Origin: Hymenobacter lapidarius
GTDB taxonomy: Bacteria > Bacteroidota > Bacteroidia > Cytophagales > Hymenobacteraceae
DNA length: 64,000 bases
Direction of reading: 5' to 3'
Assembly (NCBI RefSeq): GCF_001816145.1
Contig: NZ_MDZB01000120.1
Coordinates: forward strand, 1 to 64,000
The position numbers and the translations under genes were made by a program. The notes under the pieces are model-generated. The model searched no databases, was not told the DNA's origin, and was given only the letters and a program-made list of their open reading frames with translations. Of the stretch, positions 9,140 to 18,964 are shown one piece after another (positions within the stretch are counted from its first letter, which is position 1; each line of letters starts with the position of its first letter).

Positions 9140-9996
9140 GCCTGGCGCTTAAAGAAGTCGGCGGTCTGCTGAGCCACCAGGTGGGCGGGTTCGGGCAGGG
9201 TGCCATTGGGCCAGGGGTGCGCCCCGCCAAACATGTGCCCCGCGCCGGGCACGAGCAGCAGCTCGGCGTTGGGCTTGAGCTCCTGCAGGGCGTGGGCGGC
9301 CGCGAGAGGCACGGTTTCGTCGGCGTCGCCGTGCACCAGCAGCAGGGGCTGGCGCAGGCGGCGGCGCACGTTGTGCGGGATGTCGAGGCGCGGGCGGTTC
9401 GCGATGTAGTCCTCCACAATCTGGTAGTGCAGCGGCAGGTCTTGGCCGGTGCGCAGGTTGGGCACGTGCACCACGCCGGTGCGCTGCCACTCGTCCAGCA
9501 CGGGTTGGGGCCAGCGCTGGTCCACATCAGCAATGCCGGCCCAGGTGGCCACGGCCCGCACGCGCGGGTCTTCGGCCGCTTTGAGCAGCACCAGCCCGCC
9601 GCCCCGGCTGTGGCCGGCCAGAAACAGGCGACTCAGGTCCATTTCGGCGACGGGCACGGGCGGGGCATCGGCCGCAAACAGCGCGTCGATGACCTGACCA
9701 ATATCGTCGAGCTCGATGCTGAAGTTGTTGCGGCCAAAGGCGTCCAAATCCTCCAAATCGCCGGTGCCGCCCACCACAATGCCGTTGTGCGAGAGGTTCA
9801 GCTTAATAAAGACAAAGCCCTGTTCGGCAAAAAAATCGGCCAGCAGCGGGAAGTGGCCCCAGTCCTTAAATCCCTTGAAGCCGTGCACGAAAACCACCAC
9901 CGGTTTCGGCTGACCAGTAGCGCGGTACGTGGCATCGGCCTCGAACGGCCGGCCGTGGCGCGTGCCCGTGAGCAGAAAGGGGGTATGAGTGAGCAT
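9136..9996 (-). CDS. alpha/beta hydrolase family protein
   Basis: A 286-residue cytoplasmic alpha/beta hydrolase. An HGFKG oxyanion-loop motif follows strand 3 (VVVFVHGFKG), the nucleophile elbow is GHSRGG, and an acid/His pair is suggested by HGDADETVP and GAGHMFGG. This resembles dienelactone hydrolase or prolyl-oligopeptidase-like esterases; the substrate is unknown. The ATG at 9996 was chosen over an upstream in-frame codon because the extra residues are low-complexity. A TACCTTCG promoter-like box ends only three bases before this ATG. It overlaps folK by four bases. Confidence 0.85.
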   Translation of the reverse strand: MLTHTPFLLTGTRHGRPFEADATYRATGQPKPVVVFVHGFKGFKDWGHFPLLADFFAEQGFVFIKLNLSHNGIVVGGTGDLEDLDAFGRNNFSIELDDIGQVIDALFAADAPPVPVAEMDLSRLFLAGHSRGGGLVLLKAAEDPRVRAVATWAGIADVDQRWPQPVLDEWQRTGVVHVPNLRTGQDLPLHYQIVEDYIANRPRLDIPHNVRRRLRQPLLLVHGDADETVPLAAAHALQELKPNAELLLVPGAGHMFGGAHPWPNGTLPEPAHLVAQQTADFFKRQA

Positions 9997-10028
9997 AGGC
10001 GAAGGTAGGGCGTTTGCGGCAGCAGAAT

Positions 10029-10089
10029 AAGCGGGTAGGCGGGCCGGAAGTTGGCGCCGTCTCAAAACCTCCTGCCCGCCTACCCGCTT
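10029..10089. repeat. inverted repeat between divergent genes
   Basis: Perfect 16-base arms, AAGCGGGTAGGCGGGC at 10029-10044 and its complement at 10074-10089, are separated by 29 bases. It lies in the divergent promoter region of the hydrolase and the polyprenyl synthase and could be a regulatory structure or another dispersed palindrome. Confidence 0.75.
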
Positions 10090-10136
10090 ACCCTCCCGCC
10101 CAGACTTTCCAGTTCTGCCGTATCATTGTCGCCGCA

Positions 10137-11147
10137 ATGCCCCACACTCCCCCAACCTTCACTCTCGACCAGATTCAGGCCCCCATTGCGGCCGAAATGG
10201 AAGAATTTGAGCACAAATTCCGCCAGTCGATGCGCACCAAGGTGCTGCTGCTCGACAAGATAATGGGCTACATCGTGAAGCGCAAAGGCAAGCAAATCCG
10301 GCCGATGTTTGTGTTCCTCACGGCCCGCGCCACCCGCGCCGAACCCGCCACTGGCGACCCCCTGCCCGACGCCACATTCCGGGGAGCGGCCCTCATCGAG
10401 CTGCTGCACACCGCTACGCTGGTGCACGACGACGTAGTGGACGAGAGCAATTACCGCCGCGGCTTCTTTTCCATTAATGCGCTCTGGAAGAACAAGATTG
10501 CCGTGCTGGTGGGCGACTACCTGCTGTCGCGCGGCCTGCTGCTGGCCCTGGAAAACGACGACTATGACCTGCTCAAAATAGTGAGCAACGCCGTGCGCGA
10601 GCTGAGCGAGGGCGAGTTGCTGCAGATTGAAAAAGCCCGCAAGCTGGACATCACCGAGGAAGTATACTTCGACATTATTCGGCAAAAAACGGCATCCCTC
10701 ATTGCCTCCTGCACCGCCGTGGGCGCGGCCTCTGTGGGCGCCGACAAAGAGGTGATTGAGCGCGCCCGCCTGTTCGGCGAGAAGGTGGGCATAGCCTTCC
10801 AAATCAAAGACGACCTGTTCGACTACGGCACCGCCGAAATCGGCAAGCCGGTGGGCATCGACATCAAGGAAAAAAAGATGACGCTGCCGCTCATTTATGC
10901 CCTGCAGCAAGCCAGCTGGCTGCAAAAGCGCAAGGTCATCTTCAACGTGAAAAACAACGAAGGCCACCGCGACCGGGTGCAGCAGGTGATTGAGTTCGTG
11001 AAGCAGTCGGGCGGGCTAGACTACGCCATTGCCACCATGAAACGCTACCGCGACGAAGCTTTAACCATCCTGCACACCTTCCCCGAGTCGCCCAGCCGCA
11101 CGTCGCTGGAGGAGCTGATTAACTACACGATAGAGCGGGAAAAATAG
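10137..11147 (+). CDS. long-chain all-trans polyprenyl diphosphate synthase
   Basis: Condenses isopentenyl diphosphate with an allylic primer to make the long isoprenoid tail, presumably of menaquinone. The 336-residue protein has the two aspartate-rich Mg-binding motifs, DDVVD at residues 98-102 and DDLFD at 225-229, and GKQIRP near the N-terminus. The residue five before the first motif is a small alanine, which in this family permits long products (roughly C35-C45, inferred). ATG 10137 was chosen because the family N-terminus begins there; the upstream in-frame extension is encoded partly by the inverted repeat. Confidence 0.93.
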   Translation: MPHTPPTFTLDQIQAPIAAEMEEFEHKFRQSMRTKVLLLDKIMGYIVKRKGKQIRPMFVFLTARATRAEPATGDPLPDATFRGAALIELLHTATLVHDDVVDESNYRRGFFSINALWKNKIAVLVGDYLLSRGLLLALENDDYDLLKIVSNAVRELSEGELLQIEKARKLDITEEVYFDIIRQKTASLIASCTAVGAASVGADKEVIERARLFGEKVGIAFQIKDDLFDYGTAEIGKPVGIDIKEKKMTLPLIYALQQASWLQKRKVIFNVKNNEGHRDRVQQVIEFVKQSGGLDYAIATMKRYRDEALTILHTFPESPSRTSLEELINYTIEREK

Positions 11148-11189
11148 ACCACTGATTCAACGGATTGTTGGTGGTTCCTTCTTCAGCTA

Positions 11190-11234
11190 CAGGAAACAAA
11201 AAGCTGCTCAAGTTGAGCGGCTTTTTGTTTCCTG
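11190..11234 (+). terminator. long hairpin terminator
   Basis: CAGGAAACAAAAAGC pairs with GCTTTTTGTTTCCTG around an inner GCTCAA/TTGAGC stem. The A/T runs on both sides would let it terminate transcription in either direction, but the nearest gene end is that of the polyprenyl synthase. Confidence 0.85.
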
Positions 11235-11320
11235 ATTAGCAATAGTATCAACTGATTTCGGGGCTGAACCGCCGTGTAAAAGCGGGACCACAAATAATCT
11301 GTCAAATCCGTATTCTGGGG

Positions 11321-11617
11321 TTACTGCGCCACTTGGTAGCTCACTTCCTTGGCGTCGCTCACTTTAAACGTCACGCCGTCGAAGGAGCTGTCTACTTCCA
11401 GGGAGTGGATAATGTCGCAGCCGGGGCACTTGATTTCCTCGATTTCGTGGTTCTCGGCGTGCTCGACGGAGTCGGCCTGGTCGTTGGGGGCGGGCACGCC
11501 GATGAGGTCGGTGAAGACTTCGGTACTGCACGACGAACACTCAAATTTGAGGCCTACGGCGCGGCCCTGCAGGTCGGCGAGCGGGGCGGGCGTGCTGGAA
11601 TTTTGCTGAATCCACAT
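11321..11617 (-). CDS. small putative zinc-ribbon protein
   Basis: A 98-residue protein of unknown function. It has two CxxC pairs (CSSC at about 27-30 and CPGC at about 64-67) separated by an acidic stretch, which suggests a single zinc-ribbon-like fold. No signal peptide or membrane segment is present. It is preceded by a normal intergenic region and is not in an obvious operon. Confidence 0.6.
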   Translation of the reverse strand: MWIQQNSSTPAPLADLQGRAVGLKFECSSCSTEVFTDLIGVPAPNDQADSVEHAENHEIEEIKCPGCDIIHSLEVDSSFDGVTFKVSDAKEVSYQVAQ

Positions 11618-11759
11618 AGGAGAGAGGAGGGGGGTTAGGGAAAGGAAGGAAATGGCGTGGGCCGCGGCCCGGGTTGGTTTACGCGGGCAGGTCGTAAAGA
11701 GATGAGATGGGCCGCGCGGGTGGCTATTTTTGGGGGCCGTGTCTCATTGCGGCTTCCCC

Positions 11760-13172
11760 ATGGCCGACGCCGAAAACCTGGATAAAACGGCAGCTGGCCC
11801 GTATTTCCTGCCGCGGGTGCCGCGCTGGCGCTCCATGCTGCGCTCGTTTGCGCTGGCCAAAGACCCCCTGCCGGTGCTGGAAGACACCCTGGCCCGCTAC
11901 GGCGACACCGTGGAGCTGTTCATCGGCGGCGTGGAGAAGAGCATTCTCACCCGCGACCCTGGCCTGACCCAGCATATTCTCCAGAAAAACCACCGCAACT
12001 ACGCCAAATCGAAGTTTACGCAGGGTTTCTCGCGCTACGTGGGCCACGGGCTGCTCACCAACGAAGGGCCCGACTGGCTGCGCCAGCGCCGGCTCATTCA
12101 GCCGGGCTTTCACCGGCAGCGGGTGGCCGGCCTCACGGAGCTGATGCAGGAAATAATAACGGAAACGCTGGCGCCGCTGGCCGCGCAGGCTGCCAGTGGG
12201 GGAGGAGCCCTTGCCGTGCCCGCCCACGAGCTGATGACGCGGCTCACCTTCCGCATCATTGCCCGCTCGGTGTTCAGCACCAGCTTTCCCGAAGCCGAGC
12301 TGGACCGGCTGGCGGGGCTCATCACCGAGATTCAGGCGTTTTTCGTGCGCTCCATCCGGCAGCCCTACCTCAAGCCGTGGTTCCGGCTGCGGGGGCAGTT
12401 TGGCTACCACGACGCCCTGGCCGCCGAGCTGCGCACGCTGCTGGCCCGGTTCATTGCGCAGCGCCAGCAGGCCAACCAGCAGCCCGGCGCCACCCCGCCC
12501 GACGACTTGCTGCAAATGCTGCTTGATGCCCGCTACGAAGACACCGGCCAGCCCATGACCCCGGACCGTGTGCTCGACGAAGCCCTCATCCTCCTCATTG
12601 CCGGCCACGAAACCAGCGCCAACGCCCTCACCTGGCTGCTCTACCTGCTGGCCCACCACCCCGCCGAGGCCGCCCGCATCCAATCGGAGATGGCCGCCGT
12701 GCTCCAGGGCCGCCCGCCCACCCTCGAGGACCTGCCCCGCCTGGGCCACGCCCTGCACGCCGTGCAGGAAGCCATGCGCCGCTACCCGCCGGCCTGGATG
12801 GTGGACCGCGTGGCCCTGGCCGACGACACCTACCAGGGCCTGCATATTCCCAAAGGCACGCTGTTCTCGCTCTATTTCTACGGCCTGCACCACCACGCCG
12901 GGTACTGGGACCAGCCCCAGGAGTTCCGGCCCGCGCGGTTTGCGCCGGGCGCGGCCCGTCCCGTGCAGCCCTTTGCCTACGTGCCCTTCGGCGGCGGGCC
13001 GCGCCTGTGCATCGGCATGCAGTTTGCCCTCACCGAAATGCAGCTCGTGACCTTGGAGCTCCTGCGGCAGTTCAATGTGGAGTGGGTGGCCGGGCAGCCG
13101 CCCGTAACCATGCAGCCGCTCATCACCCTACGGCCGCGGGGCGATTTCCAGGTGCGGCTGCGCCTGGTCTGA
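11760..13172 (+). CDS. cytochrome P450
   Basis: A soluble haem-thiolate monooxygenase of 470 residues. The I-helix oxygen-activation motif AGHETSA, the K-helix ExxR (EAMRR) and the haem-binding loop FGGGPRLCIG, with axial ligand Cys417, are all intact. No N-terminal membrane anchor is visible, as usual for bacterial P450s. The ATG at 11760 is preferred to an upstream TTG. No ferredoxin or reductase gene is adjacent, so the redox partner and substrate are unknown. Confidence 0.93.
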   Translation: MADAENLDKTAAGPYFLPRVPRWRSMLRSFALAKDPLPVLEDTLARYGDTVELFIGGVEKSILTRDPGLTQHILQKNHRNYAKSKFTQGFSRYVGHGLLTNEGPDWLRQRRLIQPGFHRQRVAGLTELMQEIITETLAPLAAQAASGGGALAVPAHELMTRLTFRIIARSVFSTSFPEAELDRLAGLITEIQAFFVRSIRQPYLKPWFRLRGQFGYHDALAAELRTLLARFIAQRQQANQQPGATPPDDLLQMLLDARYEDTGQPMTPDRVLDEALILLIAGHETSANALTWLLYLLAHHPAEAARIQSEMAAVLQGRPPTLEDLPRLGHALHAVQEAMRRYPPAWMVDRVALADDTYQGLHIPKGTLFSLYFYGLHHHAGYWDQPQEFRPARFAPGAARPVQPFAYVPFGGGPRLCIGMQFALTEMQLVTLELLRQFNVEWVAGQPPVTMQPLITLRPRGDFQVRLRLV

Positions 13173-13219
13173 CAGGAGGCGCGCCGGGAATGGGTGGCTC
13201 TGTCCTTTATGCCTGATTT

Positions 13220-14094
13220 CTACGCTTGCAAATGATACGTCAAAACCGGCGGGAAGGCGTTGGTGGCCACGGTTTCGGCAATGCTGGTTTCAAAGAAGCG
13301 GCTCAGCCCCGAGCGGGCGTGGGTGGGAACAACCACCAAATCGGCTTGTATTTGCTGGGCATATTGCTCAATGCCGCTGGTGGTGCTGGCCGCCTTCACT
13401 ATTTCTATCACAACATTCGACAGCCCCGCCCGCTCGGCAAATGCCTGAATGTGCTGCTGCCCCGTGGCGGAATTGGCATCGGACACAATGTGCAGCAGGT
13501 GCACCGTAGCGTTGGGGAAGGCGGCCACCACCCGGCGCAGGCCCTCGGTAGCGGTGGCCGACTCTTCGGTGAAATCCGACGGGAACACCATGTTACGCAC
13601 CTCGAACCGGGCTTGCTGGTGCTTTATGGTAAGCACCGGGCAGGGTGCCAGGCGAATCATGCGCTCGGTGTTCGACCCCACAAAAAAGCCCTCCATGGCG
13701 CCGTGGCCCTGGGCGCCCATCACCACCAGGTCGGTGCCGTGCTTCTCCACGGCGGCCAGAATGCCGTCGCCGATGCGCGAGACTTCCACCGTGTCCTGCA
13801 CCGATACGCCGGGGGCGAGGCCCTGCGCTTCCTCTTTTAAAGCGGCCATGCGGCGCTTGGTTACCTCCATCAGCTTGATGGTGAACAACGCATCCATGCC
13901 GCCGCCGCTGTTTGGCATTTCCGACCCATTCACCGGCCCACCATAGGCACTGAAATTGGCCGTGGCCGATTCAGGCGCTTCGAGCACGTGCAGCAGCGTC
14001 ACGCTGCGCCCGTATGCTGCGCCAACTGCAGGGCTACTTCGTAGGCATGGTGGGATTCGGCCGAAAAGTCGGTGGGGACGAGGATGTTTTTCAT
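13220..14094 (-). pseudogene. universal stress protein (two UspA domains) with a frameshift near its N-terminus
   Basis: The natural start is the ATG at 14094, which gives MKNILVPTDFSAESHHAYEV and continues for 31 codons to a TGA at 13999-14001. The rest of a normal two-domain UspA protein follows in another frame. Restoring one C in the gene-strand sequence ACGGGCGCAGC (about 14005-14011) would join the frames into a 291-residue protein. The first domain carries the ATP-binding pattern GAQG...GS (G-2x-G-9x-G-S). USPs act in stress survival. A single consensus error or a recent mutation explains the break; the remainder is intact. Confidence 0.85.
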
Positions 14095-14238
14095 GACTGA
14101 ACAAGGAGAAAAGGCCAGAACAAGCCGCCGTGTCTATCACGCCGCACTTCGTTCCAATCAAGATACGGAAAAGAGCAGGGTTTGTCTTAAGCTCTTATAT
14201 GTCGACTGATTAGGGCCTAAACTGCTTCCGCGCGTGCG

Positions 14239-15561
14239 CTATTCCTTCAGCAGCTTGTCCACTTCGCGGTTGAAGCTGGCAATTTCCTCCTCGTAGTACT
14301 TGCCCGTGCCGGGGCCGGCAAAGCCGGTGTGAATCTTCCGCACGTTGCCCTTTTTATCCAGGAAAATGGTGGTGGGGAAGGCCAGGAACTTCGCCAGCTG
14401 CGGCAGCGACTTGGCCACCGAGTCCTTGTTGGATACGCCGGCCACGGCCAGTTCGTAGCCGATGTTAAACCGCTCGCGCATGTTGCGCAGCCGGGCCGAT
14501 GCCGCTTTGTAGTCGGCGCTACGCTCGTAGCCCAGGCCGATGACTTCCACGCCGCGGCTCTTGTTTTTCTCGTACCACGGCGCCAGGAAGTTGGTTTCGT
14601 CCATGCAGTTGGGGCACCACGAGCCCAGGATTTGGACGACCACCACTTTGCCGCGGTACCTGGGCGCGGTAGGGTCCACCACGCCGCCCTCAAACACGCT
14701 GGGGAACTTGAAATTCAGCCGCGTCTCGCCTTTTTTGAGGTAGGTGAGGGTGCTGGCATCGGGGAGTTTGGCAGTGGGGTCGAGCACGGCTGTGAAGGTT
14801 TCGTGGCTGGACTTGCCGGAATAGAAGTCGCCTTTATAATCGTTTTTATCAGGTATTGCGTCGAAGAGAAACGCATGATTTCCGTCAAAAGTGGAAAGCA
14901 TCAAATGAGGTTTTTTGGCCCGCGATACCATATTCCCGGATAAATACCGGTAATCGCCAGTCGTAGTTAAAAAGGTGCCAGTGTAGCTTCCATCGGATTG
15001 GTTCTGTTTAAAAATTCCAACCGCCGGATAAGTCTTGCCTTCGCTATCCCTAAATTCGACCCTGTATTTCTGGCCTTCGACCTGCGCCTTGGAGATGCCA
15101 AAAGTGATTTTCTCATCGCTAATAAATAAGTCATTGGAGTTGCCCGCAGTCGCCGTCATCGGCACGCGGTACGGGTCCTTGGCATCATACTTCACCCAAA
15201 TTCCTTTCAGCTTGTCCTTGCCATCGGCCCGTACCACCAGCGCGGCGTCAAACGTGTGCAGCCGGATGGTGGTGGAGTCGCCGGCCGAGGAGATTTCCTC
15301 GCAGCGCAGCCGCTCCTCACCGTCCAGGCCCTTATTAACAAGGTAGACCACCGGCTTGCCGGCCTCAGTTTTTACTTCAAACAAAAACGGAATTTCCTGG
15401 CCCTGCGTGGCCAGTACCCCACGCCAGGGGCCGAGTGTGAGCACGGGCGCCGCGGTGCCGCCAGCGGCCGCCGTTTCAGTAGTAGCGGTATTGGACTGGC
15501 AGGCTCCCAGGCCCAGGCCCAGCGCGGCCGTAGCCACTAGGCGAACAATAGGTGTATTCAT
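14239..15561 (-). CDS. TlpA-like thioredoxin-fold lipoprotein
   Basis: A 440-residue envelope protein. ATG 15561 begins a lipoprotein signal peptide with lipobox LGAC. A long N-terminal region of beta-rich sequence of unknown function is followed by a C-terminal thioredoxin domain with active site WCPNC (Cys316 and Cys319), FPTTIFLDKKG cis-Pro loop and a final helix. Bacteroidota TlpA/ResA-type proteins reduce disulfides outside the inner membrane, for example during cytochrome c maturation. It stands alone, divergent from aconitase. Confidence 0.85.
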   Translation of the reverse strand: MNTPIVRLVATAALGLGLGACQSNTATTETAAAGGTAAPVLTLGPWRGVLATQGQEIPFLFEVKTEAGKPVVYLVNKGLDGEERLRCEEISSAGDSTTIRLHTFDAALVVRADGKDKLKGIWVKYDAKDPYRVPMTATAGNSNDLFISDEKITFGISKAQVEGQKYRVEFRDSEGKTYPAVGIFKQNQSDGSYTGTFLTTTGDYRYLSGNMVSRAKKPHLMLSTFDGNHAFLFDAIPDKNDYKGDFYSGKSSHETFTAVLDPTAKLPDASTLTYLKKGETRLNFKFPSVFEGGVVDPTAPRYRGKVVVVQILGSWCPNCMDETNFLAPWYEKNKSRGVEVIGLGYERSADYKAASARLRNMRERFNIGYELAVAGVSNKDSVAKSLPQLAKFLAFPTTIFLDKKGNVRKIHTGFAGPGTGKYYEEEIASFNREVDKLLKE

Positions 15562-15745
15562 AAGTAACCGCAAAAATGCAAACGGAAGCTCCACAACCGC
15601 GACTTGAGCCAATAGGTTGCCGCCTGCCGCCGCGTTTGGTGGGCACGCTGTGGCCTAGCCACGGCTCTCAGCACCTGCGCCACATATATAACGCCACGCC
15701 CAAATCCTGCGTTAAGCGTAGCAGAAACGGCTTCTGTGGATTCCG

Positions 15746-15778
15746 GTTAGGTCCAACCTAACGCACGTACTACATTTG
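15746..15778 (+). promoter_or_regulatory. candidate aconitase promoter with overlapping operator
   Basis: TACATTTG at 15771-15778 matches the Bacteroidota -7 element TAnnTTTG. Nine bases upstream, at 15746-15762, lies a perfect inverted repeat GTTAGGT-CCA-ACCTAAC, covering the expected -33 region where no TTTG is seen. A transcription factor binding here would regulate aconitase; this is inferred from sequence alone. Confidence 0.55.
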
Positions 15779-15807
15779 CACCAACACATTATTTACCTCC
15801 GCATCCT

Positions 15808-18099
15808 ATGGCTTTCGACCTGGAAATGATTCGCGCCGTGTACGCCGGCATGGGTTCCCGCATCGAGGCGGCCCGCACCGCCGTGGCGCGCCCGCTCACC
15901 CTCACCGAGAAAATTCTCTACGCCCACCTGTTTGGCGGCGAAGTAAAGCAAGCGTACGAGCGCGGCGTTTCCTACGTCGATTTCGCCCCCGACCGGGTGG
16001 CCATGCAGGACGCCACGGCCCAGATGGCCCTGCTCCAGTTCATGCAGGCCGGCAAGCCCACCGCCGCCGTGCCCAGCACCGTGCACTGCGACCACCTCAT
16101 TCAGGCTAAGGACGGCGCCACGCCCGACCTGGCCGAAGCCAACACCGAAAACAAGGAGGTGTACGACTTCCTGGCCTCGGTATCCAATAAGTACGGCATT
16201 GGCTTCTGGAAGCCCGGCGCCGGCATCATTCACCAGGTAGTGCTGGAAAACTACGCCTTCCCCGGCGGCATGATGATTGGTACCGACTCCCACACCCCCA
16301 ACGCGGGCGGCCTGGGCATGATTGCCATCGGCGTGGGCGGTGCCGATGCCGTGGACGTGATGGCCGGCATGGCCTGGGAACTGAAGTTCCCGAAGGTGAT
16401 TGGCGTGAAGCTGACCGGCCGGATGAACGGCTGGACTTCGGCCAAAGACGTAATCCTGAAAGTAGCCGGCATCCTGACCGTGAAAGGCGGCACGGGCGCC
16501 ATCGTGGAGTACTTCGGCGACGGTGCCGAAAGCCTCTCGGCCACCGGCAAGGGCACCATTTGCAACATGGGCGCTGAAATCGGCGCCACTACGTCGGTAT
16601 TCTCCTACGATGAGAAAATGGGCGACTACCTGCGCGGCACCGGCCGCGCCGATATCGCCGAGGCCGCCGCCGCCGTGCGCCAGCACCTGCGCGCCGACGA
16701 CGAGGTGTACGCCCAGCCCGAGCGTTTCTACGACCAGCTCATCGAAATCGACCTCAACACGCTGGAGCCCTACGTGAACGGCCCGTTCACGCCGGACGCG
16801 GCCTGGCCCATTTCGGAGTTCGCCGCCGCGGTGCGTGAGCACGGCTGGCCCGAGAAGCTGGAAGTCGGCCTCATCGGCTCCTGCACCAACTCCAGCTACG
16901 AGGACATCACCCGCGCCGCCAGCATTGCCGCCCAGGCCGTGTCCAAGGGCCTGACGGTGAACGCCGAGTTCACCATCACGCCCGGCTCGGAGCTGGTGCG
17001 CTACACCGTGGCCCGCGACGGCCTCCTCGACACGTTCTCGCAGATGGGCGGCGTGGTGCTGGCTAACGCCTGTGGTCCGTGCATCGGCCAGTGGGCCCGC
17101 CACACCGATGACCCCAAGCGCCGCAACTCCATCATCACGAGCTTCAACCGCAACTTTGCTAAGCGCAACGACGGCAACCCGAACACCCACGCCTTCGTGG
17201 CTTCGCCCGAAATCGTGACGGCCTTCGCCATTGCCGGCGACCTTACTTTCAATCCGCTCACCGATACCCTGCCCGGCGCCAACGGCCCCGTGAAGCTCGA
17301 CGAGCCCCGCGGCGTGGAAATGCCGCCCCTCGGCTTTGCCGTGGAAGATGCCGGTTTCCAGGCGCCCGCGGCCGATGGCAGCGGCGTGCAGGTGCTGGTA
17401 AGCCCCAGCTCCGACCGCCTCGAATTGCTCGAGCCGTTCCGCGCCTGGGAAGGCACCGACCTGAAAGGGTTGCGCCTGCTCATCAAGGCCCAGGGCAAGT
17501 GCACTACGGACCACATTTCCATGGCCGGCCCGTGGCTGAAGTACCGCGGCCACTTGGATAACATCTCCAACAACATGCTCATCGGGGCCACCAATGCCTT
17601 CAACGGCAAGCCCAACGAGGTGAAGGACTTCTCAACCCAGGGCGACGGCTACACCACCGTGCCCCAGGCCGCGCGGGGCTACAAGAGCCTCGGCATCGGC
17701 ACGGTAGTGGTGGGCGATGAGAACTACGGCGAAGGCAGCTCGCGTGAGCACGCCGCCATGGAGCCCCGCCACCTCGGCGTGCGCGCCGTGATTGTGAAAA
17801 GCTTCGCCCGCATCCACGAAACCAACCTGAAAAAGCAGGGCATGCTTGGCCTCACCTTCGACAACAAGGCCGACTACGACCTGATTGAGGAAGGCGACAC
17901 CATCGACATCCTCGGCCTAACCAACTTCACGCCCGGCCAGCCCCTGCAGGCCCGCCTGCACCACGCCGATGGCGACACCGACCTCATCACGCTCAACCAC
18001 ACCTACAACGAAGGCCAAATTGAGTGGTTCAAAGCCGGCTCGGCCCTGAACCTGATTCGCCTGAAAGAAAGCGGTTCGGCGCAGTTGTCGCAGCGGTAG
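15808..18099 (+). CDS. acn: aconitate hydratase, mitochondrial-type
   Basis: Interconverts citrate and isocitrate in the TCA cycle. The 763-residue length and N-terminal sequence match the mitochondrial-type aconitases rather than the longer AcnA/IRP form. The three [4Fe-4S] ligands are Cys359 (GSCTNSS) and Cys422/Cys425 (ACGPCIGQW). The C-terminal swivel domain has the [12 protein letters not shown] substrate-binding loop. The gene is preceded by a candidate promoter/operator and followed by a strong terminator, so it is monocistronic. Confidence 0.96.
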   Translation: MAFDLEMIRAVYAGMGSRIEAARTAVARPLTLTEKILYAHLFGGEVKQAYERGVSYVDFAPDRVAMQDATAQMALLQFMQAGKPTAAVPSTVHCDHLIQAKDGATPDLAEANTENKEVYDFLASVSNKYGIGFWKPGAGIIHQVVLENYAFPGGMMIGTDSHTPNAGGLGMIAIGVGGADAVDVMAGMAWELKFPKVIGVKLTGRMNGWTSAKDVILKVAGILTVKGGTGAIVEYFGDGAESLSATGKGTICNMGAEIGATTSVFSYDEKMGDYLRGTGRADIAEAAAAVRQHLRADDEVYAQPERFYDQLIEIDLNTLEPYVNGPFTPDAAWPISEFAAAVREHGWPEKLEVGLIGSCTNSSYEDITRAASIAAQAVSKGLTVNAEFTITPGSELVRYTVARDGLLDTFSQMGGVVLANACGPCIGQWARHTDDPKRRNSIITSFNRNFAKRNDGNPNTHAFVASPEIVTAFAIAGDLTFNPLTDTLPGANGPVKLDEPRGVEMPPLGFAVEDAGFQAPAADGSGVQVLVSPSSDRLELLEPFRAWEGTDLKGLRLLIKAQGKCTTDHISMAGPWLKYRGHLDNISNNMLIGATNAFNGKPNEVKDFSTQGDGYTTVPQAARGYKSLGIGTVVVGDENYGEGSSREHAAMEPRHLGVRAVIVKSFARIHETNLKKQGMLGLTFDNKADYDLIEEGDTIDILGLTNFTPGQPLQARLHHADGDTDLITLNHTYNEGQIEWFKAGSALNLIRLKESGSAQLSQR

Positions 18100-18123
18100 T
18101 TTATCCCGCTTTTTGGTTAATTG

Positions 18124-18158
18124 AAACGGCCGCCTCGGTTTTCTGAGGCGGCCGTTTT
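18124..18158 (+). terminator. aconitase terminator
   Basis: AAACGGCCGCCTC and GAGGCGGCCGTTTT pair around a short T-rich loop and end in a T run, 25 bases after the aconitase stop. Confidence 0.9.
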
Positions 18159-18184
18159 GCTTGCATATAGTAGCGCGGCACGTT

Positions 18185-18320
18185 GCTCTTTCAGAGTTAT
18201 ACTCTGGAAGCCTCGTCGGTTGGGGGCTTGCAGCCCCCGCTCCCCGCACACTCTTTAATTACGCTATGCGGGCGGAGTAGAACTCCGTAACGGGCGGCTT
18301 TCGGAGTGGAACTCCGAAAG
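18185..18320. repeat. REP cluster at the 3' side of the transposase gene
   Basis: Three short palindromes: an imperfect AGAGT/ACTCT at 18193-18206, GGGGGCTTGCAGCCCCC at 18222-18238, and CTTTCGGAGT/ACTCCGAAAG at 18298-18320. The second is the exact reverse complement of the palindrome at 18967-18983, and CTCTTTC/GAAAGAG ends are shared by both sides. They are likely REP targets of the transposase between them. Confidence 0.8.
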
Positions 18321-18340
18321 AGCGAAAGAGCCGTCCCATA

Positions 18341-18886
18341 TCAGCCCAGCAACAGAACGTCCAGCAGGCCGCCCTGCTCGGCATAGTTAGACGCGGAGCT
18401 GTAGAGGTAGTGCTCGGGTTCGGCCACCAGTTCGGCACGCACGGGATTTTGGTGCAGGTAATGCAGCTGTTGCAGGGTGAAATCTAAGGTGATTAGCTCC
18501 TTGGCTTCGTTGCCGTCCTGCCAAAACTTGTAAATCTCGCTTTTGGGGTTGATGCGGGCGTTGTAGGCGAAGCGGTGCAGCGGCCACTGCCGCCGGCTTT
18601 CGGGGTCGCGCTCGATGGCGGTGGTAATGGCTTTGCTGGTGAAGCGCTTGAAATCGCGCAGAATATCCGACAGGTTCTTTTCCGGCGGAGTAGCGGCAAT
18701 CAGGTGCAGGTGGTTGCTCATCAGGCACCACGCATATAGCTCCAGGCTCTTGTGCTGCTGGCAGTAGCGGAGGGCGTCGATGATGATGTGGCGGTAGGCG
18801 GGGCGAGTGAATACATCAACCCAGTCAACTACCGTCATGGTGAGGAAATAGGTATGGCCGGGGAAAATGCGGTTTTTCAGGCCCAT
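18341..18886 (-). CDS. REP-associated tyrosine transposase (Y1/IS200-like, RAYT)
   Basis: A 181-residue HUH-type transposase domain. The HUH motif is SNHLHL (about residues 57-62). RAYTs are domesticated relatives of IS200/IS605 TnpA that bind and process REP palindromes. The usual helix bearing the nucleophilic tyrosine appears here as DFKRFTSK with phenylalanine at the place where many relatives have tyrosine; whether another tyrosine serves needs a structural alignment. The gene is bracketed by inverted copies of the same REP (18185-18320 and 18965-19020), as expected for a RAYT. There is no second transposase gene. Confidence 0.88.
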   Translation of the reverse strand: MGLKNRIFPGHTYFLTMTVVDWVDVFTRPAYRHIIIDALRYCQQHKSLELYAWCLMSNHLHLIAATPPEKNLSDILRDFKRFTSKAITTAIERDPESRRQWPLHRFAYNARINPKSEIYKFWQDGNEAKELITLDFTLQQLHYLHQNPVRAELVAEPEHYLYSSASNYAEQGGLLDVLLLG

Positions 18887-18964
18887 GCGGGTGTTAACTC
18901 AGCTGTGTTCGCGGAATGTGGATTCGAAAGTAAGTGAAGGGATACGCTTTCTATGGGCGACGGG

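Noticed and set aside
11730..11759. TTG start for the P450
   Set aside because: The ATG at 11760 is the better start codon and the added residues have no support.
15793..17553. 586-codon minus-strand ORF over aconitase
   Set aside because: Composition (Gly/His/Ala-rich) and lack of motifs mark it as antisense shadow of a certain gene.
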